Source: Acidobacteriota bacterium (lineage in GTDB: Bacteria > Acidobacteriota > Thermoanaerobaculia > Gp7-AA8). Taken from it: a DNA stretch of 41,927 nt. The stretch lies in NCBI GenBank assembly GCA_021325515.1, contig JAJPHC010000033.1:1-41927 (forward strand). The letters are read 5' to 3'. Positions 17,464-26,363 of this stretch are shown here, piece after piece; position 1 is the stretch's first letter, and every line of letters starts with the position of its first letter. The position numbers were made by a program, and so were the translations under genes. A model generated the notes under the pieces. The model saw only the letters and a list, made by a program, of their open reading frames with translations. It did not search any database and was not told where the DNA came from.

Positions 17464-17952
17464 TTACTGCTTCGCCGGACGCCCGCTCAGCGAGCTCGGC
17501 GCATTCGCGTTCGCTCCCTCGTCGACTCCGATCGCGAGACGATCGACGAGCTCGCCGCCGAGCCATCCCGTCACCAGCGCGCCGCACACCGCAATCGCCG
17601 ACAACGCGATGGCCGCCATCGACGGAGCACCTGGATCTCCATGGCGCAGGAACCAGCTCCCGATGAACAGGACGACGACACCGACGTTCCCGAGTCCATG
17701 CGCGGTTCCTACCCGTTTCGCGCGCGTCCCTCCGGGAATCGCGATCCAATCGATCAGGCCGAACACGGCCGCGATGAGCCCGCCGATGACGCCGGCGATG
17801 ATCATCCAGTAAGAGACCATTCCGAGGTTGCTGTTCTTCGTGATCAGCCAGCCGATGTCGAAGAACAACGACGTCGCCAGCAGTCCCAGCGGAAAAACGA
17901 TGAGCATCTGATGAATCGGATGCCCGAACAATTTCGCTCCTTCTTTGAACAT
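17464..17952 (-). CDS. DUF2231-type membrane protein
   Basis: The 162-residue protein begins MFKEGAKLFGHPIHQMLIVF. The GHPIHxMLIxFPLGL segment is characteristic of DUF2231 inner-membrane proteins. Four transmembrane helices are visible, at about residues 15-35, 45-70, 85-105 and 115-140; the third sits after a HGLGN segment. The conserved histidines near the first helix suggest haem or metal binding in some relatives, but function is not established. A GGAGGTGGA ribosome site precedes ATG 17952. The frame continues upstream into non-coding sequence. The C-terminal 25 residues are hydrophilic. Confidence 0.82.
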   Translation of the reverse strand: MFKEGAKLFGHPIHQMLIVFPLGLLATSLFFDIGWLITKNSNLGMVSYWMIIAGVIGGLIAAVFGLIDWIAIPGGTRAKRVGTAHGLGNVGVVVLFIGSWFLRHGDPGAPSMAAIALSAIAVCGALVTGWLGGELVDRLAIGVDEGANANAPSSLSGRPAKQ

Positions 17953-17998
17953 GACTCCACCTCCAAACAGGAGATGAAAGAGCAAGAGAAATACCGGT

Positions 17999-18991
17999 TC
18001 AGCGCTTTTTTCTGAAGAGAAGAAATGCGCCGAGCAGAGCCGCAGCGGCCGCTGCAATCCCGCCGCGCCGTTTGTTCAGCTCGAATTCCGCGCTCGAGGC
18101 AATCGCACGATCATCGAACACTCCATGCGCCCCCGCATCGCCGGGCAGTGGATGCCAGAGGTTGTCCGGTCTGCCGGGCTCCTCCGGTTCGTCGATCATC
18201 TGCGCGTCGTATCCGTAGCGCGCGAGATAGTGGTCGCCGAGGCCCGGAAAGAAGTTGTTTCCGATGATCGCCTTCGATGCAGGCCAGCCGACGTTGACCT
18301 CGCGCCGCCCGCTGTAGGCCGCCCAGACGATCGCCTCGGCGGCGACTTCCGGCTGAAAGATCGGAGGAACAGGCTGTGCCTTGCGCGGCAGACGGCTGCG
18401 CACCCACCGAAACTGCGGAGTGTTCAGCGCAGGCATCTGCACCATCACGACACGCACATGACTGCCATCGTGGATCAGCTCACTGCGCAGCGAATCGTGA
18501 AAGCCCTGCACTGCGTGTTTCGCTGCGCAGTACGCCGACTGCAGCGGAATGCCGCGATACGCGAGCGCCGAGCCGACCTGCACGATCGCTCCGCGATCGC
18601 GCGGCTTCATCCGCCGCAAGGCTGCGAGCGTGCCCCAGACGTAGCCGAGATACGTCACCTCTGTCACGCGCCGGTACTCCTCCGGCTGCATCTCCATGAT
18701 CGGCGAGAAGACGGAGAGCATCGCGTTGTTCACCCAAACGTCGATCGGCCCGAGCTCTTTCTCCACGGTCGCGGCAGCTTGTTCGACCGCGTCGTGATCG
18801 GAAACATCGAGCGGCAGCACCAGCGCTTCACCGCCGAGCGTCTCGACCTCTCGCCGCGCACCTTCGAGACCATCCCGGCCGCGGGCGATCAGAGCGATGC
18901 GCGCGCCGCGCCGCGCCCACGCTCGAGCGGTCGCACGTCCAACTCCCGCGGAGGCTCCGGTGATCACCACGACTTCGCGCTGGCTCGTCAT
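17999..18991 (-). CDS. Short-chain dehydrogenase/reductase with C-terminal membrane anchor
   Basis: The 330-residue SDR has the cofactor motif TGASAGVGRA at residues 11-20, the NNA segment (VWVNNAML), the catalytic Ser (QVGSALAY) and the SAYCAAKHA YxxxK motif. It is longer than the usual 250-residue SDR. The extra part ends in a hydrophobic helix (IAAAAAALLGAFLLF) followed by RKKR, which should tether the enzyme to the membrane. The substrate is unknown. I chose ATG 18991; a TTG seven codons upstream (19012) is possible, but it would collide with the divergent gene starting there. Confidence 0.85.
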   Translation of the reverse strand: MTSQREVVVITGASAGVGRATARAWARRGARIALIARGRDGLEGARREVETLGGEALVLPLDVSDHDAVEQAAATVEKELGPIDVWVNNAMLSVFSPIMEMQPEEYRRVTEVTYLGYVWGTLAALRRMKPRDRGAIVQVGSALAYRGIPLQSAYCAAKHAVQGFHDSLRSELIHDGSHVRVVMVQMPALNTPQFRWVRSRLPRKAQPVPPIFQPEVAAEAIVWAAYSGRREVNVGWPASKAIIGNNFFPGLGDHYLARYGYDAQMIDEPEEPGRPDNLWHPLPGDAGAHGVFDDRAIASSAEFELNKRRGGIAAAAAALLGAFLLFRKKR

Positions 18992-19011
18992 CTGCTTCGC
19001 GAAGATAAGCA

Positions 19012-19488
19012 ATGAATCTGCCGAGCATCCTCCTATGGGGCTTCGCGGCGACGATCGTGCTCACGACGCTCACGGTCGCGGCACAGTCGCTCGGCCTCAC
19101 GCGCATCGACATCCCCTTCATCATCGGCACGATGTTCACGGCCGATCGCGATCGGGCGAAAGTCATCGGCGTGATCCTGCACATCATCAACGGCTGGCTG
19201 TTCGCAATCGTCTACGCGCTGATCTTCGGGCAGTTGCACGCGCCATCGATCTCGATCGGAGCCGCGATCGGGATCGTCCAGGGGATTTTCGTCGTCTCGG
19301 TCCTGCTTCCCATGCTTCCCGGCGTTCACCCTCGCATGGTCTCGGAAGCGCGCGGACCCGAACCGACGCGCCTCCTCGAGCCGCCCGGATTTCTCGCGGC
19401 GAACTATGGACGGCATACGCCGCTCGTGCTGATCGTGGCCCACGGCATCTACGGAGCGATCATCGGCTTCTTCTATGTGTTGCGCTGA
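19012..19488 (+). CDS. Four-helix membrane protein of unknown function
   Basis: The 158-residue protein has four hydrophobic segments: about 5-25 (ILLWGFAATIVLTTLTVAAQ), 55-75 (VILHIINGWLFAIVYALIF), 80-100 and 138-156. The loop IDIPFIIGTMFTADRDRAKV between the first two helices and the His in VILHIINGW are of a type seen in small conserved membrane proteins of unknown role. It starts divergently from the SDR gene and overlaps the 3' end of the convergent GH15 gene by 16 bases. No function can be assigned. Confidence 0.7.
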   Translation: MNLPSILLWGFAATIVLTTLTVAAQSLGLTRIDIPFIIGTMFTADRDRAKVIGVILHIINGWLFAIVYALIFGQLHAPSISIGAAIGIVQGIFVVSVLLPMLPGVHPRMVSEARGPEPTRLLEPPGFLAANYGRHTPLVLIVAHGIYGAIIGFFYVLR

Positions 19489-21299
19489 CTCCGCGCGCGC
19501 ATCGTGGTCTCGATGCAGATCGCGGCGTTCAACAGGGCGATATGAGTGAGCGCCTGCGGCATGTTGCCCAGCAGCGCCCCACTCTCCGGATCAATCTCCT
19601 CGGACAGAAGGCCGGCGTCGTTCGCGCGGGCCAGAGTCTTTTCGAACACTTCGGACGCCTCGTCCCTGCGTCCGCCGAGTGCGAGCGCCTCGGCTAACCA
19701 GAAGCTGCACGGCAGGAACGCGCCCTCGCCGGAGGGCAGGCCGTCGTCCGTCGTCCGCGTGTCGTACCGGAAGATGAGGTCGTCCCTTCCCAGCTCGCGC
19801 CGGATCGCATCGATCGTCGACGTCATCCGCGGATCATTCGGATCGAGCATGCCGACGCGCGCAACGTACAGGAGACTCGCGTCGAGCTCGTCGCCATCGA
19901 GGACTCCGACGAAACTGCCGCGCGCTGCGTTGAATCCGCGCGACAGCACGACGTCGCGAATCTTCTCCTTTTCCTCGCGCCAGCGCGTGGGATCGTCGTT
20001 GATGTGCCCCTTCTTCGCGAGACGTTCCGCGCAATCGAGCGCGGCCCACGCCATCACCTTCGCATGCACATGATGTTCGCGGCCGGACCGTTTCTCCCAG
20101 ATCCCCATGTCGGGTTCGCGCCAGCGCTCCACGACTTTGTTCGCGAGACGCCGCGCCAGTGTGCGCGCATCGCGATTGAGCACCTTGCCGCGATCCGCAT
20201 ACTCTTCGATGGCGCCGAGGACTTCGCCGTAGAGGTCGAGTTGAAACTGGTCGTGAGCGGCATTGCCGATGCGCACAGGGGCGGAGCGCGCATAACCTTC
20301 GAGGTGCGGCAGCTCCTTCTCGTGCACGCGCGATTCACCCATCACGTCATAGAGAACCTGAAGGTGCGGCTGCGTCAGCCGCGTCGAGTACATCAGCCAG
20401 TGGACAAACGCATCCCCCTCGACGCGAAAGCCGCAGTCGTACAACGCGCTGGCGGTGAACGATGCATCGCGCAGCCAGCAATAGCGATAGTCCCAGTTCC
20501 GCACGCCGCCGATCGCCTCGGGGAGTGACGTCGTCGGAGCGGCGACGACGGCACCCGACGGCGCATAGGTCAGCAGCTTGAGCATGAGCACGCTGCGCAT
20601 CACCGCATCGCGATACGCACCGTCATACGCGAGCTGCGACGACCACTCGCGCCAGAACTGCGCCGTGCGCTCGATCCTGATCGTCGCATCGTCGCCGAGC
20701 AATGGGCGCACGGCCGGCGTGTGATCATCGAACGCGAGCGCAAAGTCGCGGCGCTCACCGCGATGCAGCGTGATCGTACAGAAAGCATCGCTGCGATCGA
20801 TCTCGAGCGGTGCATCGCTGTGAAGGTGCAGCACCGCCGCACGATCGATGCAGTAGACCGCGCTGCCGCGTCTCGTCAGAGAAACGGCATCGCGACCGTA
20901 GTTGGGGCGCGGGGCATAGCGCACTTCGATCGGAACTTCTCCCTCGATGACCTCGATCCGTCGAAGCAGCTCGCGGAACGGGGTGAGCGTCGTTCGCTTG
21001 AGCGCTTCGCGGCTGACCGGCATCAAGTCGAGGAGGCGCGCGACGCCGCTCTCCGTCGTGAAGGTCGTTTCGAGAACGTTCGTGTCATCGACGTAGCGGC
21101 GCGTGGCGCGGAACGGAACGGCGGGTTGAATGCAGAATCGTCCACCCTTCCGTGCATCGAGAATCGCCGCAAAGATGGAGGGGCTGTCGAATCTCGGCCA
21201 GCAGAGCCAGTCGAGCGAGCCGTCACGCGCGATCAGCGCGCACGATCGCGTGTCTCCGACGACCGCGTAGTCTTCGATCGCTTTGTATGCTTCCGCCAT
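19473..21299 (-). CDS. Glycoside hydrolase family 15 protein (glucoamylase/trehalase-like)
   Basis: The 608-residue protein starts MAEAYKAIEDYAVVGDTRSC and continues with GSLDWLCWPRFDSPSIF, the N-terminal signature of the bacterial GH15 group. Downstream are RNWDYRYCWLRDASFT, the GIWEKRSGREHHVHAK segment containing the probable general-acid Glu, and the C-terminal LLSEEIDPESGALLGNMPQA segment with the probable catalytic base. The group cleaves alpha-glucosidic bonds (glucoamylase, isomaltase or trehalase activity). There is no signal peptide, so it should act in the cytoplasm, possibly on trehalose or glycogen-derived glucans. Its start lies 67 bases inside the 3' end of the oxidoreductase gene, an unusually long overlap. 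Confidence 0.9.
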   Translation of the reverse strand: MAEAYKAIEDYAVVGDTRSCALIARDGSLDWLCWPRFDSPSIFAAILDARKGGRFCIQPAVPFRATRRYVDDTNVLETTFTTESGVARLLDLMPVSREALKRTTLTPFRELLRRIEVIEGEVPIEVRYAPRPNYGRDAVSLTRRGSAVYCIDRAAVLHLHSDAPLEIDRSDAFCTITLHRGERRDFALAFDDHTPAVRPLLGDDATIRIERTAQFWREWSSQLAYDGAYRDAVMRSVLMLKLLTYAPSGAVVAAPTTSLPEAIGGVRNWDYRYCWLRDASFTASALYDCGFRVEGDAFVHWLMYSTRLTQPHLQVLYDVMGESRVHEKELPHLEGYARSAPVRIGNAAHDQFQLDLYGEVLGAIEEYADRGKVLNRDARTLARRLANKVVERWREPDMGIWEKRSGREHHVHAKVMAWAALDCAERLAKKGHINDDPTRWREEKEKIRDVVLSRGFNAARGSFVGVLDGDELDASLLYVARVGMLDPNDPRMTSTIDAIRRELGRDDLIFRYDTRTTDDGLPSGEGAFLPCSFWLAEALALGGRRDEASEVFEKTLARANDAGLLSEEIDPESGALLGNMPQALTHIALLNAAICIETTMRARSQRNT

Positions 21300-24200
21300 C
21301 GTCTCAGCAGAGCGATGCCTGCACCCACGAGCGCGGCGCCGGCAATGACCACGCCTGCCGTCCACAGCATGCGCGTCGTGTCGGATCCGGCGTCGTGCTC
21401 GATGTAGCCGCGCTCCGGCAGATCACCTTCCGGACCTTGCGGTCCTTCACGCTCAGCCATCTGCAGGACTTGTGCGAGATGCAGCGCTTTGCGGTCCGTG
21501 CTCTGCTCGATCTGTTCGCGGCAACTGAATCCGTCGGCGATGATCAGCGTGTCGGGCGATGCTTCGCGCACCGCCGGCAGCAGCACGCGCTCGCCGATGC
21601 GCATCGAGATGTCGTAGTTGTCCTGATCGAATCCGAAGGCGCCCGCCATGCCGCAGCAGCCGGAGTCGAGAGGCTGGAAGTCGAGTCCCATCTTCTTCAG
21701 CAGTGCCTCTTCCGGCTCGAACTTCATGATCGCTTTGTGATGGCAGTGTCCCTGGATCACGGCCTTGCGATGGAGCTGCGGAAGCTCGACCTTCTCCGCC
21801 TGCAGAAACTCGCTCAATGTGAAGAAGCGCTTCGACAGCGCGGCGTGCTCGGGGAAGAGATTCGGGAGCTCATCGCGGAAGACGGAGATGCAGCTCGGCT
21901 CGAGACCGACGATCGGGTCCTCGCTCCCGCTGAGCGCCTCGATCGATTCCAGCAGCACTTTCTTCGCTTCCTTCAACATGCCCCAGTCGTACAGCGGGCG
22001 GCCGCAACAGACCTGCCGCTCCGGAATCGTCACGGCGTATCCCTTCCCGCGCAGAAACTCCACTGCCGCCAGCGCGGTCTCCGGCGCGAAATGGTTGTTG
22101 AAGGTGTCGGGCCAGAGGATGACGCGCTTGCCCGATGACGCCGGCATTTCGGTGAAGCGCTGCCGGAACGTCGCGCGTGCGAAGCGCGGCATCGTCCGCT
22201 GAGGCGCGATCCTGCCGAGAGTCTTCATGAACGGCAGCGAGAGAACGAAGTTCGCCAGACCCGGTGCGAGCGACGCCAGGCGCGCCCAGATGTGGATCAA
22301 GCCCATCGAGTACGCAGCCATCGGCCGCATCCGCCCCTCGTAGTAGTGCGAGAGGAACTCGGCCTTGTACGTCGCCATGTCGACATTGACCGGGCAGTCG
22401 CCTTTGCATCCCTTGCAGGAGAGGCAGAGATCGAGCGCCTCCTTCACCTCTTCGTTGCGCCACGATGCGCGCAGCTCTTCGCCCTGGAACATCTCGAAGA
22501 GCAGATGAGCGCGGCCGCGCGTCGAGTGTTCTTCCTCGCGCGTCGCCATGAAGCTCGGGCACATCGTGCCTCCGTCCATGCGGCGGCATGCGCCCACGCC
22601 GACGCAGCGCAGCATCGCCGTCGCGATGCTTCCTTCGTCTTCCGGAAACTTGAAGTGCGTCTTCGGCGACCACGGTTCGTACTTCGCCCCGAGCCGCAGA
22701 TTCTCCGTCGGCTCGTAAGGCTCGACGACCTTGCCGGGATTCATTTTCCAGTCGGGATCCCACAAGGCCTTGAACTCGCGGAACGCGCCGACGAGCCGCT
22801 CGCCGAACATCTTCGGCAGCAGCACGGCTCGCGATTGTCCGTCGCCATGCTCGCCGGAGAGCGAGCCGTTGTACTTCACGCAGAGGTCCGCGGCCTCGTC
22901 GATGTACGAGCGATATTTCCTGATGCCCTCTTCGCTCATCAGATCGAAGTTGTTGCGTGTGTGGACGCACGCCTGGCCGAAGTGGCCGTAGAGATCGCCT
23001 ACGTAGCCGTAGCGGTTCAGCAGCTCGCGCAACTCGCGAAGGTAGTTGCCGAGAAACTTCGGATCGACGGCGGAGTCCTCCCATCCTTCCCATGTGCGGG
23101 GCCGGCCCGGAACGAAGGCCGTCGCACCGAGCCCTGACTCGCGGATCTCCCAGATGAGATGCTCCTGCTTCTTGTCGTCGTAGCGTTTGTACGACGGGCC
23201 GTGCAGTGCGTCGATCATCTTCTGCGCGTTCGCATCCGACTCGGCTTTCGACTCGCCACCGAATTCGACGAGCAGCCAGCCCTTGCCTTCCGGCAGGAGC
23301 TTCAGGTTCTCGATGCGCAGGCCTTTCGCCTTCATGTCGTTCACGAGGCGATCGTCGATGCCCTCCAGCCCGATCGGCTGAAACTGGAGCAGGCGCGGAA
23401 CATCGTCCGCGGCCGCGTAGATGTCCTCGTAACCGACGACGACCAGCGTGCGTGACGGCGGCGAATCGACCAGCCGGCATTTCGCGCGAAGGATGATGAC
23501 GCACGTGCATTCACTACCGACGAGCGCCTTCGCGACGTTGAATCCGTCTTCCGGAAGCAGCGAATCGAGGTTGTAGCCCGAGACGCGGCGCGGGATCTTC
23601 GGATACTTCGCGCGGATGTCGTCGGCGTACCAGTCGCGGATGCGCTTCAGCCCGGCGTAGATCTCGCCGCGGCGGCCTCCGCCTCTAACAATCTGCTGCA
23701 GCTCCTCTTCCGACGTGGCGCCGACCCGCATCCGGACGCCGTCGTACGTCAGGATCTCCAGCTCCTCGATGTTGTCGACGGTCTTGCCCGCCATCAGCGC
23801 ATGGACGCCGCAGGAGTTGTTGCCGATCATCCCGCCGATCGTGCAGCGTGTGTGCGTCGCCGGATCCGGGCCGAACGTCAGTTTGTGTTTCTCGGCAGCG
23901 TCGCGCAGATCATCGAGAATGATTCCCGGCTGTACCCACGCGTATTTCTCCTCGGCGTTGAGCTCGAGGATGTTGTGCATGTACTTCGAGAAGTCGAGCA
24001 CGATCGCGACGTTGCAGCACTGTCCCGCCAGCGATGTGCCGCCGCCGCGCGCGAGAATCGGCGCGCCGAACTCGCGCGCCAGCGCGACTGTCGCAATCAC
24101 ATCGTCTTCATCGCGCGGCACGACGACGCCAATCGGCACCTGCCGGTAGTTCGAGGCGTCGGTGGCGTAGAGCGCGCGTGAGCCGTTGTCGAAACGGACC

Positions 24201-24355
24201 TCGCCGCGGACCGCTTTCCGCAGCCGCTCGGCCAGTTCCTCCGCGTCGAGCTCGATCGACTGGATGCGGTCGCGATAGACGAACGGCGCGTGCACCGGAC
24301 GCTCCTCGTGCGGAAACTCGATCGACGGGAAACGCTTTCGCTCGTTCTTCTGCAT
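21233..24355 (-). CDS. FAD- and Fe-S-binding oxidoreductase (D-lactate/2-hydroxyacid dehydrogenase-like)
   Basis: The 1040-residue protein combines an FAD_binding_4/FAD-oxidase C module (residues about 60-540; ILARGGGTSLAGQ and the IGNNSCGVHAL flavin-binding segments) with a ferredoxin-like domain. The latter carries CVGVGACRR...MCPS and CLSCKGCKGDCPVNV clusters at about 590-690. Two CCG-type cysteine motifs follow, one ending in SGCCGMAGAFG. This architecture belongs to the DLD/GlpC-fused family that oxidises D-2-hydroxyacids and passes electrons to quinone. Unusually, the last 40 residues form a transmembrane helix plus basic tail (LWTAGVVIAGAALVGAGIALLRRW), which could anchor it to the membrane. 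The substrate is not determinable. Confidence 0.88.
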   Translation of the reverse strand: MQKNERKRFPSIEFPHEERPVHAPFVYRDRIQSIELDAEELAERLRKAVRGEVRFDNGSRALYATDASNYRQVPIGVVVPRDEDDVIATVALAREFGAPILARGGGTSLAGQCCNVAIVLDFSKYMHNILELNAEEKYAWVQPGIILDDLRDAAEKHKLTFGPDPATHTRCTIGGMIGNNSCGVHALMAGKTVDNIEELEILTYDGVRMRVGATSEEELQQIVRGGGRRGEIYAGLKRIRDWYADDIRAKYPKIPRRVSGYNLDSLLPEDGFNVAKALVGSECTCVIILRAKCRLVDSPPSRTLVVVGYEDIYAAADDVPRLLQFQPIGLEGIDDRLVNDMKAKGLRIENLKLLPEGKGWLLVEFGGESKAESDANAQKMIDALHGPSYKRYDDKKQEHLIWEIRESGLGATAFVPGRPRTWEGWEDSAVDPKFLGNYLRELRELLNRYGYVGDLYGHFGQACVHTRNNFDLMSEEGIRKYRSYIDEAADLCVKYNGSLSGEHGDGQSRAVLLPKMFGERLVGAFREFKALWDPDWKMNPGKVVEPYEPTENLRLGAKYEPWSPKTHFKFPEDEGSIATAMLRCVGVGACRRMDGGTMCPSFMATREEEHSTRGRAHLLFEMFQGEELRASWRNEEVKEALDLCLSCKGCKGDCPVNVDMATYKAEFLSHYYEGRMRPMAAYSMGLIHIWARLASLAPGLANFVLSLPFMKTLGRIAPQRTMPRFARATFRQRFTEMPASSGKRVILWPDTFNNHFAPETALAAVEFLRGKGYAVTIPERQVCCGRPLYDWGMLKEAKKVLLESIEALSGSEDPIVGLEPSCISVFRDELPNLFPEHAALSKRFFTLSEFLQAEKVELPQLHRKAVIQGHCHHKAIMKFEPEEALLKKMGLDFQPLDSGCCGMAGAFGFDQDNYDISMRIGERVLLPAVREASPDTLIIADGFSCREQIEQSTDRKALHLAQVLQMAEREGPQGPEGDLPERGYIEHDAGSDTTRMLWTAGVVIAGAALVGAGIALLRRWRKHTKRSKTTRSSETRDRAR

Positions 24356-24377
24356 CAGCGGTCCGAAAAAGTATCAC

Positions 24378-24407
24378 TTGACATTCATTTCGACGATTGG
24401 CTAAATA
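24378..24407 (+). promoter_or_regulatory. Promoter of the sdpRI-like pair, probably giving a leaderless mRNA
   Basis: A perfect -35 box TTGACA (24378-24383) is followed by 17-18 bases and then CTAAAT/TAAATA (24401-24407). Transcription would begin at about 24414, on or next to the GTG at 24415 that best fits the ArsR-family N-terminus. SdpR-type repressors regulate their own operon, so an operator probably overlaps this promoter, but no clear palindrome is seen. Confidence 0.55.
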
Positions 24408-24414
24408 TCAAAGC

Positions 24415-24729
24415 GTGAGTCTGGTCTTCAAAGCACTGTCGGATCCCACCCGGCGCCGCGTCCTCGAGCTCCTGAAGTCGGGGCCGCAAAGCGCCGGCGA
24501 GCTTGCCGATCACTTCGACGTGTCGAAGCCGACCATGTCCGCGCATTTCGCCGTGCTCCGCGAGGCCGGTCTCATCACCTCGGAAAAACAGGGCAAGTCG
24601 GTCGTCTATGAACTGCAAATGTCGGTCCTCGAAGATGCGCTCCTCGGATTTGCCAGGGCGTTCGGGTGGACGCTGCAGGAAACCAGAGCACCGAAAACGC
24701 GGCGCGCGAAGGAGGCGCTGAGCCGATGA
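24415..24729 (+). CDS. sdpR: SdpR-like ArsR-family autorepressor
   Basis: The 104-residue winged-helix protein starts SLVFKALSDPTRRRVLELL, the classic ArsR/SdpR opening. Its recognition helix region is GELADHFDVSKPTMSAHFAV, followed by the wing LITSEKQGKSVVYEL. It lacks the cysteine metal site of arsenic sensors, which fits the SdpR group. In Bacillus, SdpR represses the sdpRI immunity operon, and here an SdpI-like membrane protein follows with a four-base ATGA overlap. I chose GTG 24415; a TTG at 24397 would place the start inside the -10 box. The symbol is a family-level assignment. Confidence 0.8.
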   Translation: MSLVFKALSDPTRRRVLELLKSGPQSAGELADHFDVSKPTMSAHFAVLREAGLITSEKQGKSVVYELQMSVLEDALLGFARAFGWTLQETRAPKTRRAKEALSR

Positions 24730-25292
24730 GTAACAGGAGACCACTCTTCATCTTCATCCTCTTCGCTGCCGCTGCCATCGCAATCGCAGCAGCCGGGAAG
24801 CTCGGTACGATCGGACCGGATTCGGTGAAACGAGGACTCGGTCTCGCGATCGGCGCGCTCGCGATCGGAATCGGCAACTATCTACCGAAGATGCGGCCGT
24901 TTCGCGCGGATCGCGCCGAGCGAATCGCCGGCGGGATCTTCCTGGCCGTCGGAGTCGCCTATGTCGCACTCTTTCTCTTCGAGCCTGTCGATCTGGCGAG
25001 ACGTGTCGCTTCGATCATCGGCATAGGGTCGCTTCTGGTGGTGACCGTGGTTGCCGTCACCGTTGGCCGCGGCGCGCGATTCCGCGGCTCGCACACCTCG
25101 ATCGCACTGACCATCGCCTTCCTCTATATTTTCGTCGTTGCCTGCATCGTCTATCTCTTTGGAAGGACGCCGTGGGTCGATTGGATGTTCGCCGTCTATT
25201 GGATCGCGTATTCGGTCCTCATCTCGCTCACGAAGTCGAGGAGAAGCGATGCCTGCGCACTTGACGGGCCTCGAGACGATCACACCGCATGA
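24726..25292 (+). CDS. SdpI-like integral membrane protein
   Basis: The 188-residue protein has six hydrophobic segments starting FIFILFAAAAIAIAAAGKLG. It contains the SdpI-family motif GNYLPKMRP (residues about 50-58), matching the GN-LP-P signature. SdpI gives Bacillus immunity to the SDP cannibalism toxin and sequesters the repressor SdpR at the membrane. Here the gene is coupled (ATGA) to an SdpR-like repressor. No sdpABC toxin genes are in the window, so the pair may act as an orphan immunity or envelope-stress device. The C-terminal tail (SRRSDACALDGPRDDHTA) is hydrophilic. Confidence 0.72.
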   Translation: MSNRRPLFIFILFAAAAIAIAAAGKLGTIGPDSVKRGLGLAIGALAIGIGNYLPKMRPFRADRAERIAGGIFLAVGVAYVALFLFEPVDLARRVASIIGIGSLLVVTVVAVTVGRGARFRGSHTSIALTIAFLYIFVVACIVYLFGRTPWVDWMFAVYWIAYSVLISLTKSRRSDACALDGPRDDHTA

Positions 25293-25307
25293 GCTCGCGC
25301 CCGGCAA

Positions 25308-26363
25308 TTAGGGTCCCGCCAGTCGCTCCGCGTCTTTCGTTTTCAACTCCACTCCGAAACCGGGTCGCGTCAGATCGGGCCGTGCTTCGCCATTGCGCGC
25401 TTCCGTGAATCCGTCGAACAGCATCGACTCGATGCGCACGTGATCGAAGAAGTACTCGAGATGCCGCACGGGCAGCAGGGCGCAGCCGAGATGCGCGTGC
25501 AGCGACGGTGCGCAATGCGAGGAGAGCGGAATCGATCGCGACTCGCACAGCACCGAGGCTTTGATGAAGCCGGTGATGCCTGTGCAGCGCGTGGCGTCGG
25601 CCTGCAGCACATCCACCGCGCCGGCCGCGATCATCGTGTCGAAATACTGCAGTTCGTATCCATATTCGCCCGCGGCGATCTCGATCGGCGTCCGCTCCCG
25701 AATGAATCGCAGCCCTTCCAGATCATCCGATGACACCGGCTCTTCGAACCAGGTGACACCTTCCTCCGCGAACGCCTCGGCCTGCCAGAGCGCGAGCTTC
25801 CGCGTGTAGGCGCCGTTGGCGTCGACGAAGAGCTCCGCATCCGGCCCGATCGCCTCGCGCACTGCGCGTACCCGTTCGCGATCGGCGCGCCAGTCGCGGC
25901 CCACTTTCATCTTTACGCGGCCCCAACCCGCGAATGCACTCTGCAGTTCGTCCATCGTCATCGAGGTGAAGCCGCCGCTGTTGTAAACCGGCACGGCCGC
26001 GCGCACCGGGCCGAGAAGACTGACGAGAGGGACGTCGAGCAGTTTGCACTTGAGATCCCAGAGCGCCGCGTCGACCGCGGAGATCGCCATCGCGGCCACG
26101 CCGCGGCGCCCGAGGTTGCGGACCTTCGCGATCATCGCGCTCCAGGCCGATTCCGGCGACATCGGATCGATCGTCAGATCAGCGAAGTGTCGATGAATGA
26201 ACGCGGCCGTCGCGTCGTCGGCATACGTGTAGCCGAATCCCGTTCGCCCGCTGCTCGTGATGTGCACGGCGACGAGCGTGGTCGCATCCCACTCCGCGGT
26301 TCCGTCCGATTCCCTGGCGACCGTTGGAATCGTGTACGCGTCGACACGGAACGAGTCGCTCAC
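25308..26363 (-). CDS. Enolase-superfamily enzyme (mandelate racemase/muconate lactonizing group)
   Basis: The 351-residue protein starts at GTG 26363. It shows the superfamily catalytic set: KMKVG (the KxK base), FVDANGAY (first metal Asp), WFEEPV (second metal ligand), AAGEYGYE (third metal ligand) and SSHCAPSLHAH, whose histidine would be the second base. An N-terminal capping domain (about 1-110) precedes the barrel. The metal-dependent reaction is proton abstraction alpha to a carboxylate (racemase, dehydratase or epimerase); the substrate is unknown. Its GTGA start overlaps the stop of the TPP enzyme by four bases, so both are co-expressed. The frame extends upstream within the TPP gene but is not coding there. 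Confidence 0.85.
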   Translation of the reverse strand: MSDSFRVDAYTIPTVARESDGTAEWDATTLVAVHITSSGRTGFGYTYADDATAAFIHRHFADLTIDPMSPESAWSAMIAKVRNLGRRGVAAMAISAVDAALWDLKCKLLDVPLVSLLGPVRAAVPVYNSGGFTSMTMDELQSAFAGWGRVKMKVGRDWRADRERVRAVREAIGPDAELFVDANGAYTRKLALWQAEAFAEEGVTWFEEPVSSDDLEGLRFIRERTPIEIAAGEYGYELQYFDTMIAAGAVDVLQADATRCTGITGFIKASVLCESRSIPLSSHCAPSLHAHLGCALLPVRHLEYFFDHVRIESMLFDGFTEARNGEARPDLTRPGFGVELKTKDAERLAGP

